DNA of 16,635 nt from Candidatus Curtissbacteria bacterium (GCA_030688205.1 JAUYIQ010000052.1:1-16635), one strand, 5' to 3'. Shown: positions 8,043 through 14,633, counted from the first letter of the stretch. Notes: generated from the sequence alone by a model not told the origin. Numbers and translations: made by a program.

Positions 8043-9035
8043 TTAAATATTCACAGCGACCAGCTTCGGCACTGCAGCTCTTGTACGAACGAGTTCTTCC
8101 AAAGTTAAAATTCCTTTTTGCGTACCTACTTGTTTTATTTCATGCGCGGCATTAATTGTTCCCCAGATCATAGCTTCACCCAAAGTTTCTCCTTTTGCCA
8201 ACGCTGCAACAAAACCGCTCGAATAAGCGTCACCTGCACCGGTTTTTTCAACCAACTGGGTCGGAAAAATCCCGGCCTTTAAATTATTATTACCATCAGT
8301 TGCCCAAGAACCTTCCTCACCATCGGTTATTACTACTTTCCGAGCTCCCAATAGCAGCATTTTTGAAAGGAGATCTCGCATTTCAACACGTTCTTTTAGG
8401 TCAATCCCCATAATTCTTTTAGCTTCTTCCATATTAACAATTAACAATTCACAACGCTCCAAAACCTTAGGATACCTTTTAATATCTGCTTTTAACTGAA
8501 ATGTTCCGGGGGAATAAACAAGTTTAGTTTTTGACTTGTCAACAAAATGACATACCTCATCCATTATATTAGAACTGGTAAAACTTTCCGCCATTGATGT
8601 GAGATAAAGCCAATTGCAATCGGAAAGCTTCGGAAGACGGTAAAGCCAATCCTGATGGTATACAAAAATAGTACGTTCTCCCTGAAAGCTTAAAACAACA
8701 GAAAGATTAGATTTTTTTTCACTGTGAACTTCAACATAATCCTGGGAGACGCCTTCTTCTTCCAAAGTTTGTTGAATTCTTCTTCCCTGGTCATCTCCCC
8801 CTAAATTTGTGTAAATGGCTACCGTTAGGCCAAGTTTTTTTGCCCCAACTGCTACGTTTGCCGCATTTCCCGCAACTGCATATTCTATTGCCTCAACGGG
8901 AACTTTTCCTCCATATGGAAGACATATTTTGCAATCTTTGCGGTTGACATCACATTCAACAGTCGCATCCTTAATTTTTATAAAAGTGTCAACAGTAGAA
9001 TCACCTATTGTAATAAGATCAAAAGAGTTAGTCAT
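8043..9035 (-). CDS. PfkB-family carbohydrate or nucleoside kinase
   Basis: Ribokinase-fold kinase that transfers the ATP gamma-phosphate to a sugar or nucleoside. 330 residues. N-terminal ITIGDSTVDTF is the substrate-side PfkB start, AVAGNAANVAVGAKKLG at about 53-69 is signature 1, and EKTGAGDAYSSGFVAAL is signature 2, with the catalytic base D269 and the GAGD anion hole. GSWATDG and the C-terminal GTQKGIL are also typical. Between strands 1 and 2 is an insert, about residues 23-44, holding C28, C35 and C38. The substrate is not readable: ribokinase, adenosine-kinase-like and other specificities all remain possible. The ATG overlaps the LOG stop (ATGA, 9035-9032) and the dehydrogenase follows after 2 bases. 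Confidence 0.9.
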   Translation of the reverse strand: MTNSFDLITIGDSTVDTFIKIKDATVECDVNRKDCKICLPYGGKVPVEAIEYAVAGNAANVAVGAKKLGLTVAIYTNLGGDDQGRRIQQTLEEEGVSQDYVEVHSEKKSNLSVVLSFQGERTIFVYHQDWLYRLPKLSDCNWLYLTSMAESFTSSNIMDEVCHFVDKSKTKLVYSPGTFQLKADIKRYPKVLERCELLIVNMEEAKRIMGIDLKERVEMRDLLSKMLLLGARKVVITDGEEGSWATDGNNNLKAGIFPTQLVEKTGAGDAYSSGFVAALAKGETLGEAMIWGTINAAHEIKQVGTQKGILTLEELVRTRAAVPKLVAVNI

Positions 9036-9631
9036 AATGAAAAAGTTGAATTTTCGTGTTTGTGATCCGAACCGTAAAACACGTTTTCAAACTTCACAAT
9101 TGCTTTTAATGCCGACTCCGGCGAATTTACAATCTTAAAAACCTGTCTTTCCTCCGGCCTAATGTACATCCCGCGCGTAAAAGCGAAAATGATCTCCTGC
9201 CAAAAATCACCGTACAAAATTAGTGGTTTATGATGTCCGAAATATAATCTTGCCAGTCCCCAAGCCATCCCGAACTCACTAATTGTTCCGGTACCGCCAT
9301 TGAAAAATATATGGATTTGTCCAACCTCCAGTAGTTTTAATGTCCGCTCAAGATAATTTTTACAAACAACCAGCTCATCTACCTTATTGCTTTCGTCTCT
9401 GCCTTCAAAAACAGGAATATCTGCGGGGTAAAAAGTAATACCTACGGTTTTGCCTCCTGCACTCTTGGCGCCTAAAGTCGAAGCTTTCATAACACCAGGC
9501 CCTCCACCATTTACAACAGTGAATCCATATTGTGCACAAAGCTTTGCTACTTCAAATGCTGCTTTGAAAGGGTCATCTGCTTCTTTGGCATCGGCATAGC
9601 CGAGAAATGTAATATTTTGGAGTTTGGGCAT
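9032..9631 (-). CDS. LOG family protein (nucleoside 5'-monophosphate phosphoribohydrolase-like)
   Basis: Rossmann-like protein of the family once annotated 'lysine decarboxylase'; characterised members (cytokinin-activating LOG) hydrolyse N6-modified AMP, or AMP itself, to nucleobase and ribose 5-phosphate. 199 residues. NGGGPGVMKA (41-50) matches the GGGxxGxM motif, R96 lies in YLERTLKLL (the usual ERK region) and NGGTGTISE (111-119) matches PGGxGTxxE with the conserved E119. The leading Pro is Asn here, a common variant in bacterial paralogues. It starts 8 bases after the epimerase-like gene, and its TGA overlaps the kinase ATG. Catalytic residues are seen; the substrate is inferred from the family. 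Confidence 0.88.
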   Translation of the reverse strand: MPKLQNITFLGYADAKEADDPFKAAFEVAKLCAQYGFTVVNGGGPGVMKASTLGAKSAGGKTVGITFYPADIPVFEGRDESNKVDELVVCKNYLERTLKLLEVGQIHIFFNGGTGTISEFGMAWGLARLYFGHHKPLILYGDFWQEIIFAFTRGMYIRPEERQVFKIVNSPESALKAIVKFENVFYGSDHKHENSTFSL

Positions 9632-9639
9632 TAGTACAA

Positions 9640-10284
9640 TTATGCTTTGGCAGAAGCCAACTTCGCAAGTTTTTCGTAAGCGACGTAGAAATCCGTGGCA
9701 TCATAAATTGCAGAAGATGTAACAAGAAAGTCTGCACCCGCTCTTGCAAGCTTCGCAACATTACCCTCGTTCACTCCTATATCTACTTCCAAAGCCAACC
9801 CGGGGGAAAGGAACTTTACTTGGTGCAACCTCTCATAAGTATCTTCTCCAAGCTTCTGGCCTGAAAATCCTGGTCTGCCCGTCATCAACAATAAAAGATC
9901 AATGTCATCAAAAAAATTAGAAGCAAGTTCAACGGGTGTGTCAGGGTTCAAGGAAAGCCCTATTTGTTTTTTGTGTTTTTTAACAGAATATATATTTTCA
10001 CCAATATCTTCTTCACACTCATATGGAAAAATTATTCTGGAAACGTAAGGCAATCGTGCAAGCTGCGCGATGTAATCAGAAGGAGTAATAACCATTAACT
10101 GAATTTCCAAAGATTTTGAGCTGGAATATTTAGAAATTACGTCAACTCCGACTGTATTGCTCTTTGCAAATTTTCCATCAACAACGTCAATCTGAATCAA
10201 GCTCGCAATATGCTCGGCAAGCCTCAGACGCTTTATGTAATCCTCTTCGTCATTTGTAAGAATTCCCGGTACAATTACAGCCAT
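9640..10284 (-). CDS. Ribulose-phosphate 3-epimerase-like protein with altered metal site
   Basis: TIM-barrel protein clearly related to Rpe, which interconverts ribulose 5-phosphate and xylulose 5-phosphate. 214 residues, normal length. Recognisable elements are PGIL (6-9; usually PSIL), LIQIDVVDGKF (29-39), LEIQLMV (59-65), SLNPDTPVE (111-119), DLLLLMTGRPGFSGQK (129-144, phosphate loop) and LEVDIGVN (165-172). The two acidic catalytic ligands remain (D33, D168). Both metal-binding histidines are Gln (Q31 for the His of HVDVMDG, Q62 for the His of VHLM), and the entry Ser is Gly (G7). It is therefore either a divergent enzyme with another metal geometry or substrate, or a non-catalytic paralogue. 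Its ATG overlaps the upstream stop by one base (TAATG). Confidence 0.85.
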   Translation of the reverse strand: MAVIVPGILTNDEEDYIKRLRLAEHIASLIQIDVVDGKFAKSNTVGVDVISKYSSSKSLEIQLMVITPSDYIAQLARLPYVSRIIFPYECEEDIGENIYSVKKHKKQIGLSLNPDTPVELASNFFDDIDLLLLMTGRPGFSGQKLGEDTYERLHQVKFLSPGLALEVDIGVNEGNVAKLARAGADFLVTSSAIYDATDFYVAYEKLAKLASAKA

Positions 10285-11627
10285 TAAAGCTCGTACTCCT
10301 CTCCCTGTTGCGGAATAATTGATTCAACTCCCATTTTATCGCCAATTACCAAAGAGAGCGCAAGGCTTTCTTCCGATTCCCCGTGAACCAGAAAAACTTT
10401 TTTAACCCCTGCAATTTTTGAAAGCCAGCTTACAAGTTGTGGCTGGTCCGCATGTGCACTGTAAGATCCTATCTTATGGACTTGTGCACCTACATCATAT
10501 TTTTTCCCAAAAATCTTTATTTCGTGCTCTCCGTCTACAAGTCTTCTGCCTAAAGTTCCAACTGCCTGATAACCTACGATCAAGATGGAGTTTTTAGAAT
10601 CTTCTATGTATTTTTGCAAATGAAAAAGAATTCTCCCTCCATTCATCATTCCGGCGCCTGCGATTATAATTTTTGGAACAGGAGCATTATTTATAGATTT
10701 TGATTCTTCAACAGTTGATGTTATTTGAACATGATCCAAAGCGAAAATTGCCCCATCTTTAAACTCATTTTTAACTTTTCCATTCAAGAACTCCGGATAC
10801 CGGCCAAAAACTTTAGTTACTTTTTCTGCCAGGGGGCTATCAAGATAAAAACGTGGGACTTCACATTTACCCACCTGACAAAAGTGTTCGATATCGTGAA
10901 GAAGTTCTTGTGTTCTCTCGATTGCAAAAGTTGGAATCATCAAAACACCGTTTTGGGAAATTGTTGAATTTATTATTTTGTTAAGCGTCTCTCCCCTTAT
11001 CGAAATATCCTCGTGAACTCTTCCTCCGTAAGTACTTTCACAAATAACAAAGTCCGCACTTTCAATAGTGTCTGGTGGCTCCAAAAGCTCACATGGAGAA
11101 TTTCCAAGATCGCTTGTATAAACCAATTTTTTATCCTCCCCTTCCAAAATAGTAAGGGCAGATCCTAAAATATGCCCGGCATTTTTAAGAGTAAGTTTTA
11201 CTCCCGGGAAAACCTCAAGCGTCTTCCCGTAGGGGATTGCCTCAAATTGCCCCATTACCCCATCAACGTCGCGCTCTTGACACAAAAGAGGTCTTTCTTC
11301 TCTCCTGGCTTCCTCGCTCATCAGCTTCTGATTGTCATCAAGAACTAGTCTTGCCAGCTCACATGTTGGGGCAGTTGCGAATATGCGTCCACGAAATCCG
11401 TCACGAAATATTTTTGGAAGTCTGCCCACGTGGTCAAGATGTGCATGGCCAACGACAATAAAGTCTATGGACTTCACATCGTAAGCAAAAGGTGCAAAAT
11501 TTCTCTCTTCGGCAAGATTAACTCCTTGAAAAATACCACAGTCGAAAAGAATACGACGGCCAGCTACCTCCACCAATATATTAGAGCCGGTCACTTCCCG
11601 CGCGGCTCCAAAAAAAGAAACCCTCAT
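10284..11627 (-). CDS. Metallo-beta-lactamase/beta-CASP RNA-processing nuclease
   Basis: Member of the CPSF73/TTHA0252-like family of Zn-dependent RNases. In this 447-residue form the MBL domain has the metal motif HAHLDH (61-66), then a histidine in NAGHILGS and an aspartate in TSDLG. The beta-CASP segment starts at ICESTYGGR. The C-terminal SYSAHADQ and LVHGE supply the last conserved histidines. I chose the ATG at 11627, giving MRVSFFGAAREVTGSN, the normal family start. A TTG 8 codons upstream (11651) is possible, but a TATACT box lies between the two and 7 bases before the ATG. It heads the five-gene minus-strand array. Likely cytoplasmic RNA maturation or decay; the RNA substrate is unknown. 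Confidence 0.92.
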   Translation of the reverse strand: MRVSFFGAAREVTGSNILVEVAGRRILFDCGIFQGVNLAEERNFAPFAYDVKSIDFIVVGHAHLDHVGRLPKIFRDGFRGRIFATAPTCELARLVLDDNQKLMSEEARREERPLLCQERDVDGVMGQFEAIPYGKTLEVFPGVKLTLKNAGHILGSALTILEGEDKKLVYTSDLGNSPCELLEPPDTIESADFVICESTYGGRVHEDISIRGETLNKIINSTISQNGVLMIPTFAIERTQELLHDIEHFCQVGKCEVPRFYLDSPLAEKVTKVFGRYPEFLNGKVKNEFKDGAIFALDHVQITSTVEESKSINNAPVPKIIIAGAGMMNGGRILFHLQKYIEDSKNSILIVGYQAVGTLGRRLVDGEHEIKIFGKKYDVGAQVHKIGSYSAHADQPQLVSWLSKIAGVKKVFLVHGESEESLALSLVIGDKMGVESIIPQQGEEYEL

Positions 11628-11634
11628 TAATTTA

Positions 11635-11640
11635 AGTATA
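11635..11640 (-). promoter_or_regulatory. Putative -10 box (TATACT) before the MBL nuclease gene
   Basis: On the minus strand TATACT is followed by 7 bases and then the ATG at 11627, the leaderless spacing seen at other genes here. No clear -35 is visible at 17-18 bases. If real, the five-gene array has its own promoter in addition to read-through from the glutaredoxin gene, and the upstream TTG start would lie outside the transcript. Confidence 0.5.
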
Positions 11641-11651
11641 TTGAGAAACAA

Positions 11652-11680
11652 GCCTAGTCGCTAGTGGCTAATTGCTAATC
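11652..11680 (+). repeat. Short degenerate tandem words between two minus-strand genes
   Basis: Four imperfect 7-8 base units follow one another: gcctagt, cgctagt, ggctaatt, gctaatc. The run begins in the spacer between the MBL nuclease and glutaredoxin genes and continues over the last codons of the glutaredoxin. It overlaps where a -35 for the downstream TATACT box would sit. Function unknown. Confidence 0.5.
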
Positions 11681-11929
11681 ATGAATTCCTAATGCTTCAT
11701 CGATCCTCGGCCGGTCAAAACCTAAGATAGTTATTTTCTGGCCGTCGTCTTTGTCAATAACGGTAAACGGAACGCCCATTTGTCCGGAAATCTCTACCAT
11801 CTTCATTGCCTCCACCAGATCATCGTCAATCAAAATCTCATCGTATTCTATTTTTTTGTCACGGAAGTAATCCTTTTGCATTAAGCAAAAAGGACAAGTA
11901 CTGGTTGAATATAACGTGATTTTCGGCAT
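11675..11929 (-). CDS. Glutaredoxin / NrdH-like thioredoxin-fold protein
   Basis: Small dithiol redox protein of 84 residues, the usual glutaredoxin size. The redox motif is C12-P-F-C15 after strand 1 (ITLYSTSTCPFC), and the cis-proline strand is GQMGVPFTV, giving the glutaredoxin fold. The C-terminus (ILGFDRPRIDEAL) matches the G-F-D/N-R region of NrdH-type and bacterial glutaredoxins. No TlpA-like or membrane part is present, so it is cytoplasmic. It is the first minus-strand gene, divergent from typA, and is followed after 47 bases by the MBL nuclease. A possible TAGGAT -10 (11940-11935) lies 5 bases before the ATG, again with no Shine-Dalgarno. Partner (ribonucleotide reductase or other) not visible here. 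Confidence 0.9.
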   Translation of the reverse strand: MPKITLYSTSTCPFCLMQKDYFRDKKIEYDEILIDDDLVEAMKMVEISGQMGVPFTVIDKDDGQKITILGFDRPRIDEALGIHD

Positions 11930-11934
11930 ATTTT

Positions 11935-11940
11935 ATCCTA
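11935..11940 (-). promoter_or_regulatory. Weak putative -10 box (TAGGAT) for the glutaredoxin gene
   Basis: On the minus strand TAGGAT is followed by AAAAT and the ATG at 11929. Spacing is near leaderless, but the match is only 4 of 6 and an overlapping TAAAAT sits too close to the ATG. The minus-strand TAAAAT in the palindrome at 11957-11971 is an alternative -10 that would give a leader of about 20 bases. Confidence 0.3.
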
Positions 11941-11956
11941 ACACATTCACAACCGC

Positions 11957-11971
11957 ATTTTATGTTAAAAT
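11957..11971. promoter_or_regulatory. Palindromic divergent -10 region between glutaredoxin and typA
   Basis: ATTTTATGTTAAAAT is a perfect inverted repeat (ATTTTA, TGT, TAAAAT). Each arm reads as TAAAAT, a plausible -10 box, outward on its own strand. The plus arm (11966-11971) would start transcription near 11978, just before the typA leader hairpin. No strong -35 is visible on either side. The symmetry could also be an operator. Confidence 0.5.
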
Positions 11972-11979
11972 GACACCAG

Positions 11980-12000
11980 CCGCCAAAGGGCGGTTTTTTT
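11980..12000 (+). terminator. GC hairpin with T-tract in the typA leader (terminator or attenuator-like)
   Basis: CCGCC (11980-11984) pairs with GGCGG (11989-11993) around AAAG, followed by seven T (11994-12000). This is a textbook intrinsic-terminator shape on the plus strand. It sits 11 bases before the typA ATG and begins only 2-3 bases after the predicted start of transcription. No plus-strand gene lies upstream within 4.9 kb, so it cannot be the end of a neighbouring unit. It may act as an attenuator or as a 5'-terminal protective hairpin. Confidence 0.75.
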
Positions 12001-12011
12001 AACACTTAAAA

Positions 12012-13826
12012 ATGCAAAATCTTAGAAACGTAGCAATAATTGCCCATGTCGATCACGGCAAAACTACACTTGTAGACGCTCTTCTTCGTCAGTCTAAAAC
12101 ACTGCTTAAAAAAGAAGTTGACGAAAAGAATCTTATTATGGATAGTAACGAGCTGGAGCGCGAACGCGGAATAACGATTTTTTCCAAAAACGCCTCCGTA
12201 ATTTGGAACGGGACAAAGATAAACATTGTCGATACCCCCGGACACGCAGATTTCGGCGGGGAAGTGGAACGAGTGCTTTCTATGGTCGACGGATGTTTGC
12301 TTTTAGTAGACGCTCAAGAAGGTCCTATGCCCCAAACCCGCTTTGTCTTAAAGCAGGCACTTAAATTGAAGCACAAAATAATTGTTGTTATTAACAAAGT
12401 AGACAAGCCAAATGCCAGAATCGATTTTGTAAAAAACCGAATTTTTGATCTTTTAGTAGAACTTGGTGCAGACGAAGAAACTGCTTTCAAAGAAGCAATC
12501 TACACAGTTGCAAAAGACGGAAAAGCAGGTAAAACTCCAGATATTGCAAAAATGGTAGACATCTCGCCTGTTTTCGAGGAGATTATGCATCAAATCCCGA
12601 CACCTTCAGGTGATGCCGACAAGCCTTTGCAAATGCTTGTTTCAAATATAACTTACGACACTCATAAGGGAAGAATAGCTATAGGAAAAATTCAAAACGG
12701 GAGAATAACCTCAGGGCAGGAAGTAATCCAAATAACCCACGACGGTGAGAAGAAAAAAGGAGTAGTAACTTACCTTGCAAACTTTGTCGGCTTAGAGCGG
12801 GCAGATGCAAAAGATGCAGAAGCTGGAGACATAGTTGCAGTAGCCGGTATTCCGGACATAACAATAGGTGAAACCATAGCAGACCCCAAAGAACCAATAG
12901 CCTTACCAATTCTTAAAGTTGAGGAGCCAACAATTAAAATGACATTTTCAGTAAACAGCTCTCCCTTTGCCGGAAGAGAAGGCAAATATAAAACTTCGCG
13001 TCAAATTAAGGAAAGACTTTATAAAGAACTCGAAACAGACGTTGCACTTAAGGTGGAAGATGGACCGAATGGCGACTGGATAGTTTCGGGTAGAGGAGAG
13101 TTACACCTTGCGATTTTCATAGAAAGGTTAAGAAGAGAAGGCTACGAATTTCAGGTTGCAAGACCTCAAGTAATAACCAAAATCATAGACGGACAAAAGA
13201 TGACCCCTTACGAACAAGTTTTTATTGAAGTTCCCGAACAGTATTCGGGTACCGTTATGCAAAAAATGGGTGCCCGTCATGCAGAGCTTGTTGATCTTAA
13301 AACAGAAGAAGGAATAGCTTTTTATGAATTCATTATCTCCACACGCGAACTCTTCGGCTACAGAAGCGAATTTACAACAGACACAAAAGGATTAGGAATT
13401 ATCAATACCCTATTTATGGAATATAGACCGGAGACACCAAACTTTTACTCACGTGGCCACGGATCTCTTGTTGTCCACGAAAGCGGTATAACCAAAACTT
13501 ACGGGTTAATAAATGCACAGGAAAGGGGAGCCATCTTTGCAAACGCGGCAGAAGAAGTTTACAAGGGACAGGTGATTGGAAGAAACAGCAGGGATGAGGA
13601 TATAAGAATAAACGTTTGCCGCGAAAAACATTTAACTAACATGCGCAGCAAAGGCGAAGACGCATCCGCTCACATTAACGCACCCCTGAAAATGGATTTG
13701 GAAGATGCGCTTGAATACATAAACGACGAAGAATTAGTAGAAGTTACTCCGAAAAACATCAGAATAAGAAAAATCGTCCTCGACGAGTTGGAAGAGCGAA
13801 GGAAACGAGTAGAAGGTCGACGTTAA
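12012..13826 (+). CDS. typA: Translational GTPase TypA/BipA
   Basis: Ribosome-associated GTPase related to EF-G/LepA, involved in 50S assembly and stress adaptation. 604 residues, full length. The G domain shows G1 AHVDHGKTT (11-19), G2 RGITI (52-56), G3 DTPGH (74-78) and G4 NKVD (128-131). Domain II starts around PLQMLVSNITYD and domain III near DVALKVEDGPNGDWIVSGRGELHLAI. The BipA-specific C-terminal domain follows (NVCREKHLTNMRSKG, then PLKMDLEDALEYINDEELVEVTP). The ATG at 12012 gives the usual start (LRNVAIIAHVDHG); upstream bases ACACTTAAAA are not a Shine-Dalgarno. Divergent from glutaredoxin and convergent with the HAD-like gene, one base apart. The leader hairpin suggests RNA-level control. 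Confidence 0.96.
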   Translation: MQNLRNVAIIAHVDHGKTTLVDALLRQSKTLLKKEVDEKNLIMDSNELERERGITIFSKNASVIWNGTKINIVDTPGHADFGGEVERVLSMVDGCLLLVDAQEGPMPQTRFVLKQALKLKHKIIVVINKVDKPNARIDFVKNRIFDLLVELGADEETAFKEAIYTVAKDGKAGKTPDIAKMVDISPVFEEIMHQIPTPSGDADKPLQMLVSNITYDTHKGRIAIGKIQNGRITSGQEVIQITHDGEKKKGVVTYLANFVGLERADAKDAEAGDIVAVAGIPDITIGETIADPKEPIALPILKVEEPTIKMTFSVNSSPFAGREGKYKTSRQIKERLYKELETDVALKVEDGPNGDWIVSGRGELHLAIFIERLRREGYEFQVARPQVITKIIDGQKMTPYEQVFIEVPEQYSGTVMQKMGARHAELVDLKTEEGIAFYEFIISTRELFGYRSEFTTDTKGLGIINTLFMEYRPETPNFYSRGHGSLVVHESGITKTYGLINAQERGAIFANAAEEVYKGQVIGRNSRDEDIRINVCREKHLTNMRSKGEDASAHINAPLKMDLEDALEYINDEELVEVTPKNIRIRKIVLDELEERRKRVEGRR

Positions 13827-13827
13827 C

Positions 13828-14235
13828 TCACTTGTAAAGTTTGCTGTTCATTAGGTCAAGTAGTTGATCGGGATTTTTTATAAGATCTAACTCAATCCAC
13901 GAATCGATTTGGTTGTGTTTTTTTAATGTATTTTTTTCCGAATCAAAAAGCTGAACATCCAACCAAAAAAAATCTTTGTTAAAATTTATTCCTTCAGTTT
14001 TATCCAAGGTGAAATTAGTTGGTTTAATTCCTTCGATTAATGAAACTGTGCTGGGCAATAGAAATTGGGACAGGTATTTTATAGTAATTTCTCTGCTTCC
14101 GCGACACCTGGTACTCAACCATGTTACGGAAAAATTGGCCAGAATATATTTGAGAAATTGATCTAGATGTAAAGCGGGCATTACGCCTTTTGTAAGAATT
14201 ACTCCATCGATACCGAGATAAATGTTTCGTTTCAT
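13828..14235 (-). CDS. Degenerate HAD-like protein lacking the nucleophile aspartate
   Basis: 135 residues with the outline of a small HAD-fold protein. The N-terminus IYLGIDGVIL aligns with the HAD motif I hhhDxDGhhh, but the first Asp (nucleophile) is Gly8 while D10 remains. Motif II-like VTWLSTR has S41/T42, KPTN at 71-74 sits where motif III Lys is expected, and DFFWLDVQLFD has one acid (D93) where motif IV usually has two. The codon for residue 8 is GGT, one base from GAT. It is probably a non-catalytic or binding HAD paralogue; I cannot assign a substrate. It starts at ATG 14235, with no clear -10 in leaderless position, and stops one base from the typA stop. Family assignment is moderate and comes from motif layout only. 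Confidence 0.72.
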   Translation of the reverse strand: MKRNIYLGIDGVILTKGVMPALHLDQFLKYILANFSVTWLSTRCRGSREITIKYLSQFLLPSTVSLIEGIKPTNFTLDKTEGINFNKDFFWLDVQLFDSEKNTLKKHNQIDSWIELDLIKNPDQLLDLMNSKLYK

Positions 14236-14365
14236 GTATTTATGAAATCATTTGTGAGAAGAGCTTATCTAGTCATAAATTATTCGAAATTGAGCAGATC
14301 TATTACTTATAGTATAACATACGCACAGTGACTCGAACGAAACTATGGGTTGAGTGGTCCAAAGT

Positions 14366-14620
14366 TTAGGGTTCGTTTCGCGCCAAATTTTCTATCGGTA
14401 ATCCCCCGAGACGAGGATTATTGCCATCCCAACCGCCACCGTAATATCCCCAGTTCTTACGAAAATCATCCGCACCGTTTTGAAATTCCCTAACCTCGTG
14501 ACAATTCTTACATTCACCGGAAGAAGTTACACCTTGGGGCGTCTCAATAATCCAATGATGTTGACAAAAAGTATCTTTTATAGCGGGTAATTCCTCTTTG
14601 GAAGCCAATGACTCCACCAT
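14366..14620 (-). CDS. Small Cys/His protein, possible zinc ribbon
   Basis: 84 residues. The centre reads TFCQHHWIIETPQG followed by SGECKNCHEVREF: one C-x-H-H group and one C-x-x-C-H group about 18 residues apart, a plausible single zinc site. The HHW...P.G..S.G.C..C pattern recalls small uncharacterised zinc-ribbon-like proteins of bacteria, recognised from memory only. The C-terminus is Gly/Asn/Trp-rich (YYGGGWDGNNPRLGG) and probably unstructured. An ATG three codons upstream (14629) lies inside the -10 box TATAATG, so it cannot be in the transcript made from that box. I take the ATG at 14620, exactly 7 bases after the box. Divergent from the gene at 14717. Function unknown; DNA, RNA or protein binding is possible. 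Confidence 0.72.
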   Translation of the reverse strand: MVESLASKEELPAIKDTFCQHHWIIETPQGVTSSGECKNCHEVREFQNGADDFRKNWGYYGGGWDGNNPRLGGLPIENLARNEP

Positions 14621-14627
14621 TAATTGC

Positions 14628-14633
14628 ATTATA
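14628..14633 (-). promoter_or_regulatory. -10 box (TATAAT) of the small Cys/His gene, leaderless type
   Basis: Perfect minus-strand TATAAT followed by GCAATTA and the ATG at 14620. It forms one arm of an 8-base inverted repeat (14628-14635 with 14646-14653) whose other arm is the plus-strand TATAAT. No -35 consensus is evident 17 bases upstream, where the other promoter's start region lies. Confidence 0.65.

Noticed and set aside
9573..9761. Minus-strand frame across the LOG and epimerase-like gene junction
   Set aside because: It runs in another frame over two well-supported genes and has no recognisable content.
11628..11651. TTG start for the MBL nuclease at 11651
   Set aside because: It adds eight non-conserved residues before MRVSFFGAAREVTGSN and would place the TATACT box inside the coding region.
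12679..12985. Leu-rich minus-strand frames inside typA that look like membrane proteins
   Set aside because: The hydrophobicity is the complement of typA's Lys/Glu codons; typA is intact and conserved here.
14325..14385. Possible tRNA or structured RNA around GACTCGAACGAAAC and GGGTTCGTTTCG
   Set aside because: GTTCG-like words suggested a T-arm, but no acceptor or anticodon stem can be formed and the words are not true inverted repeats.
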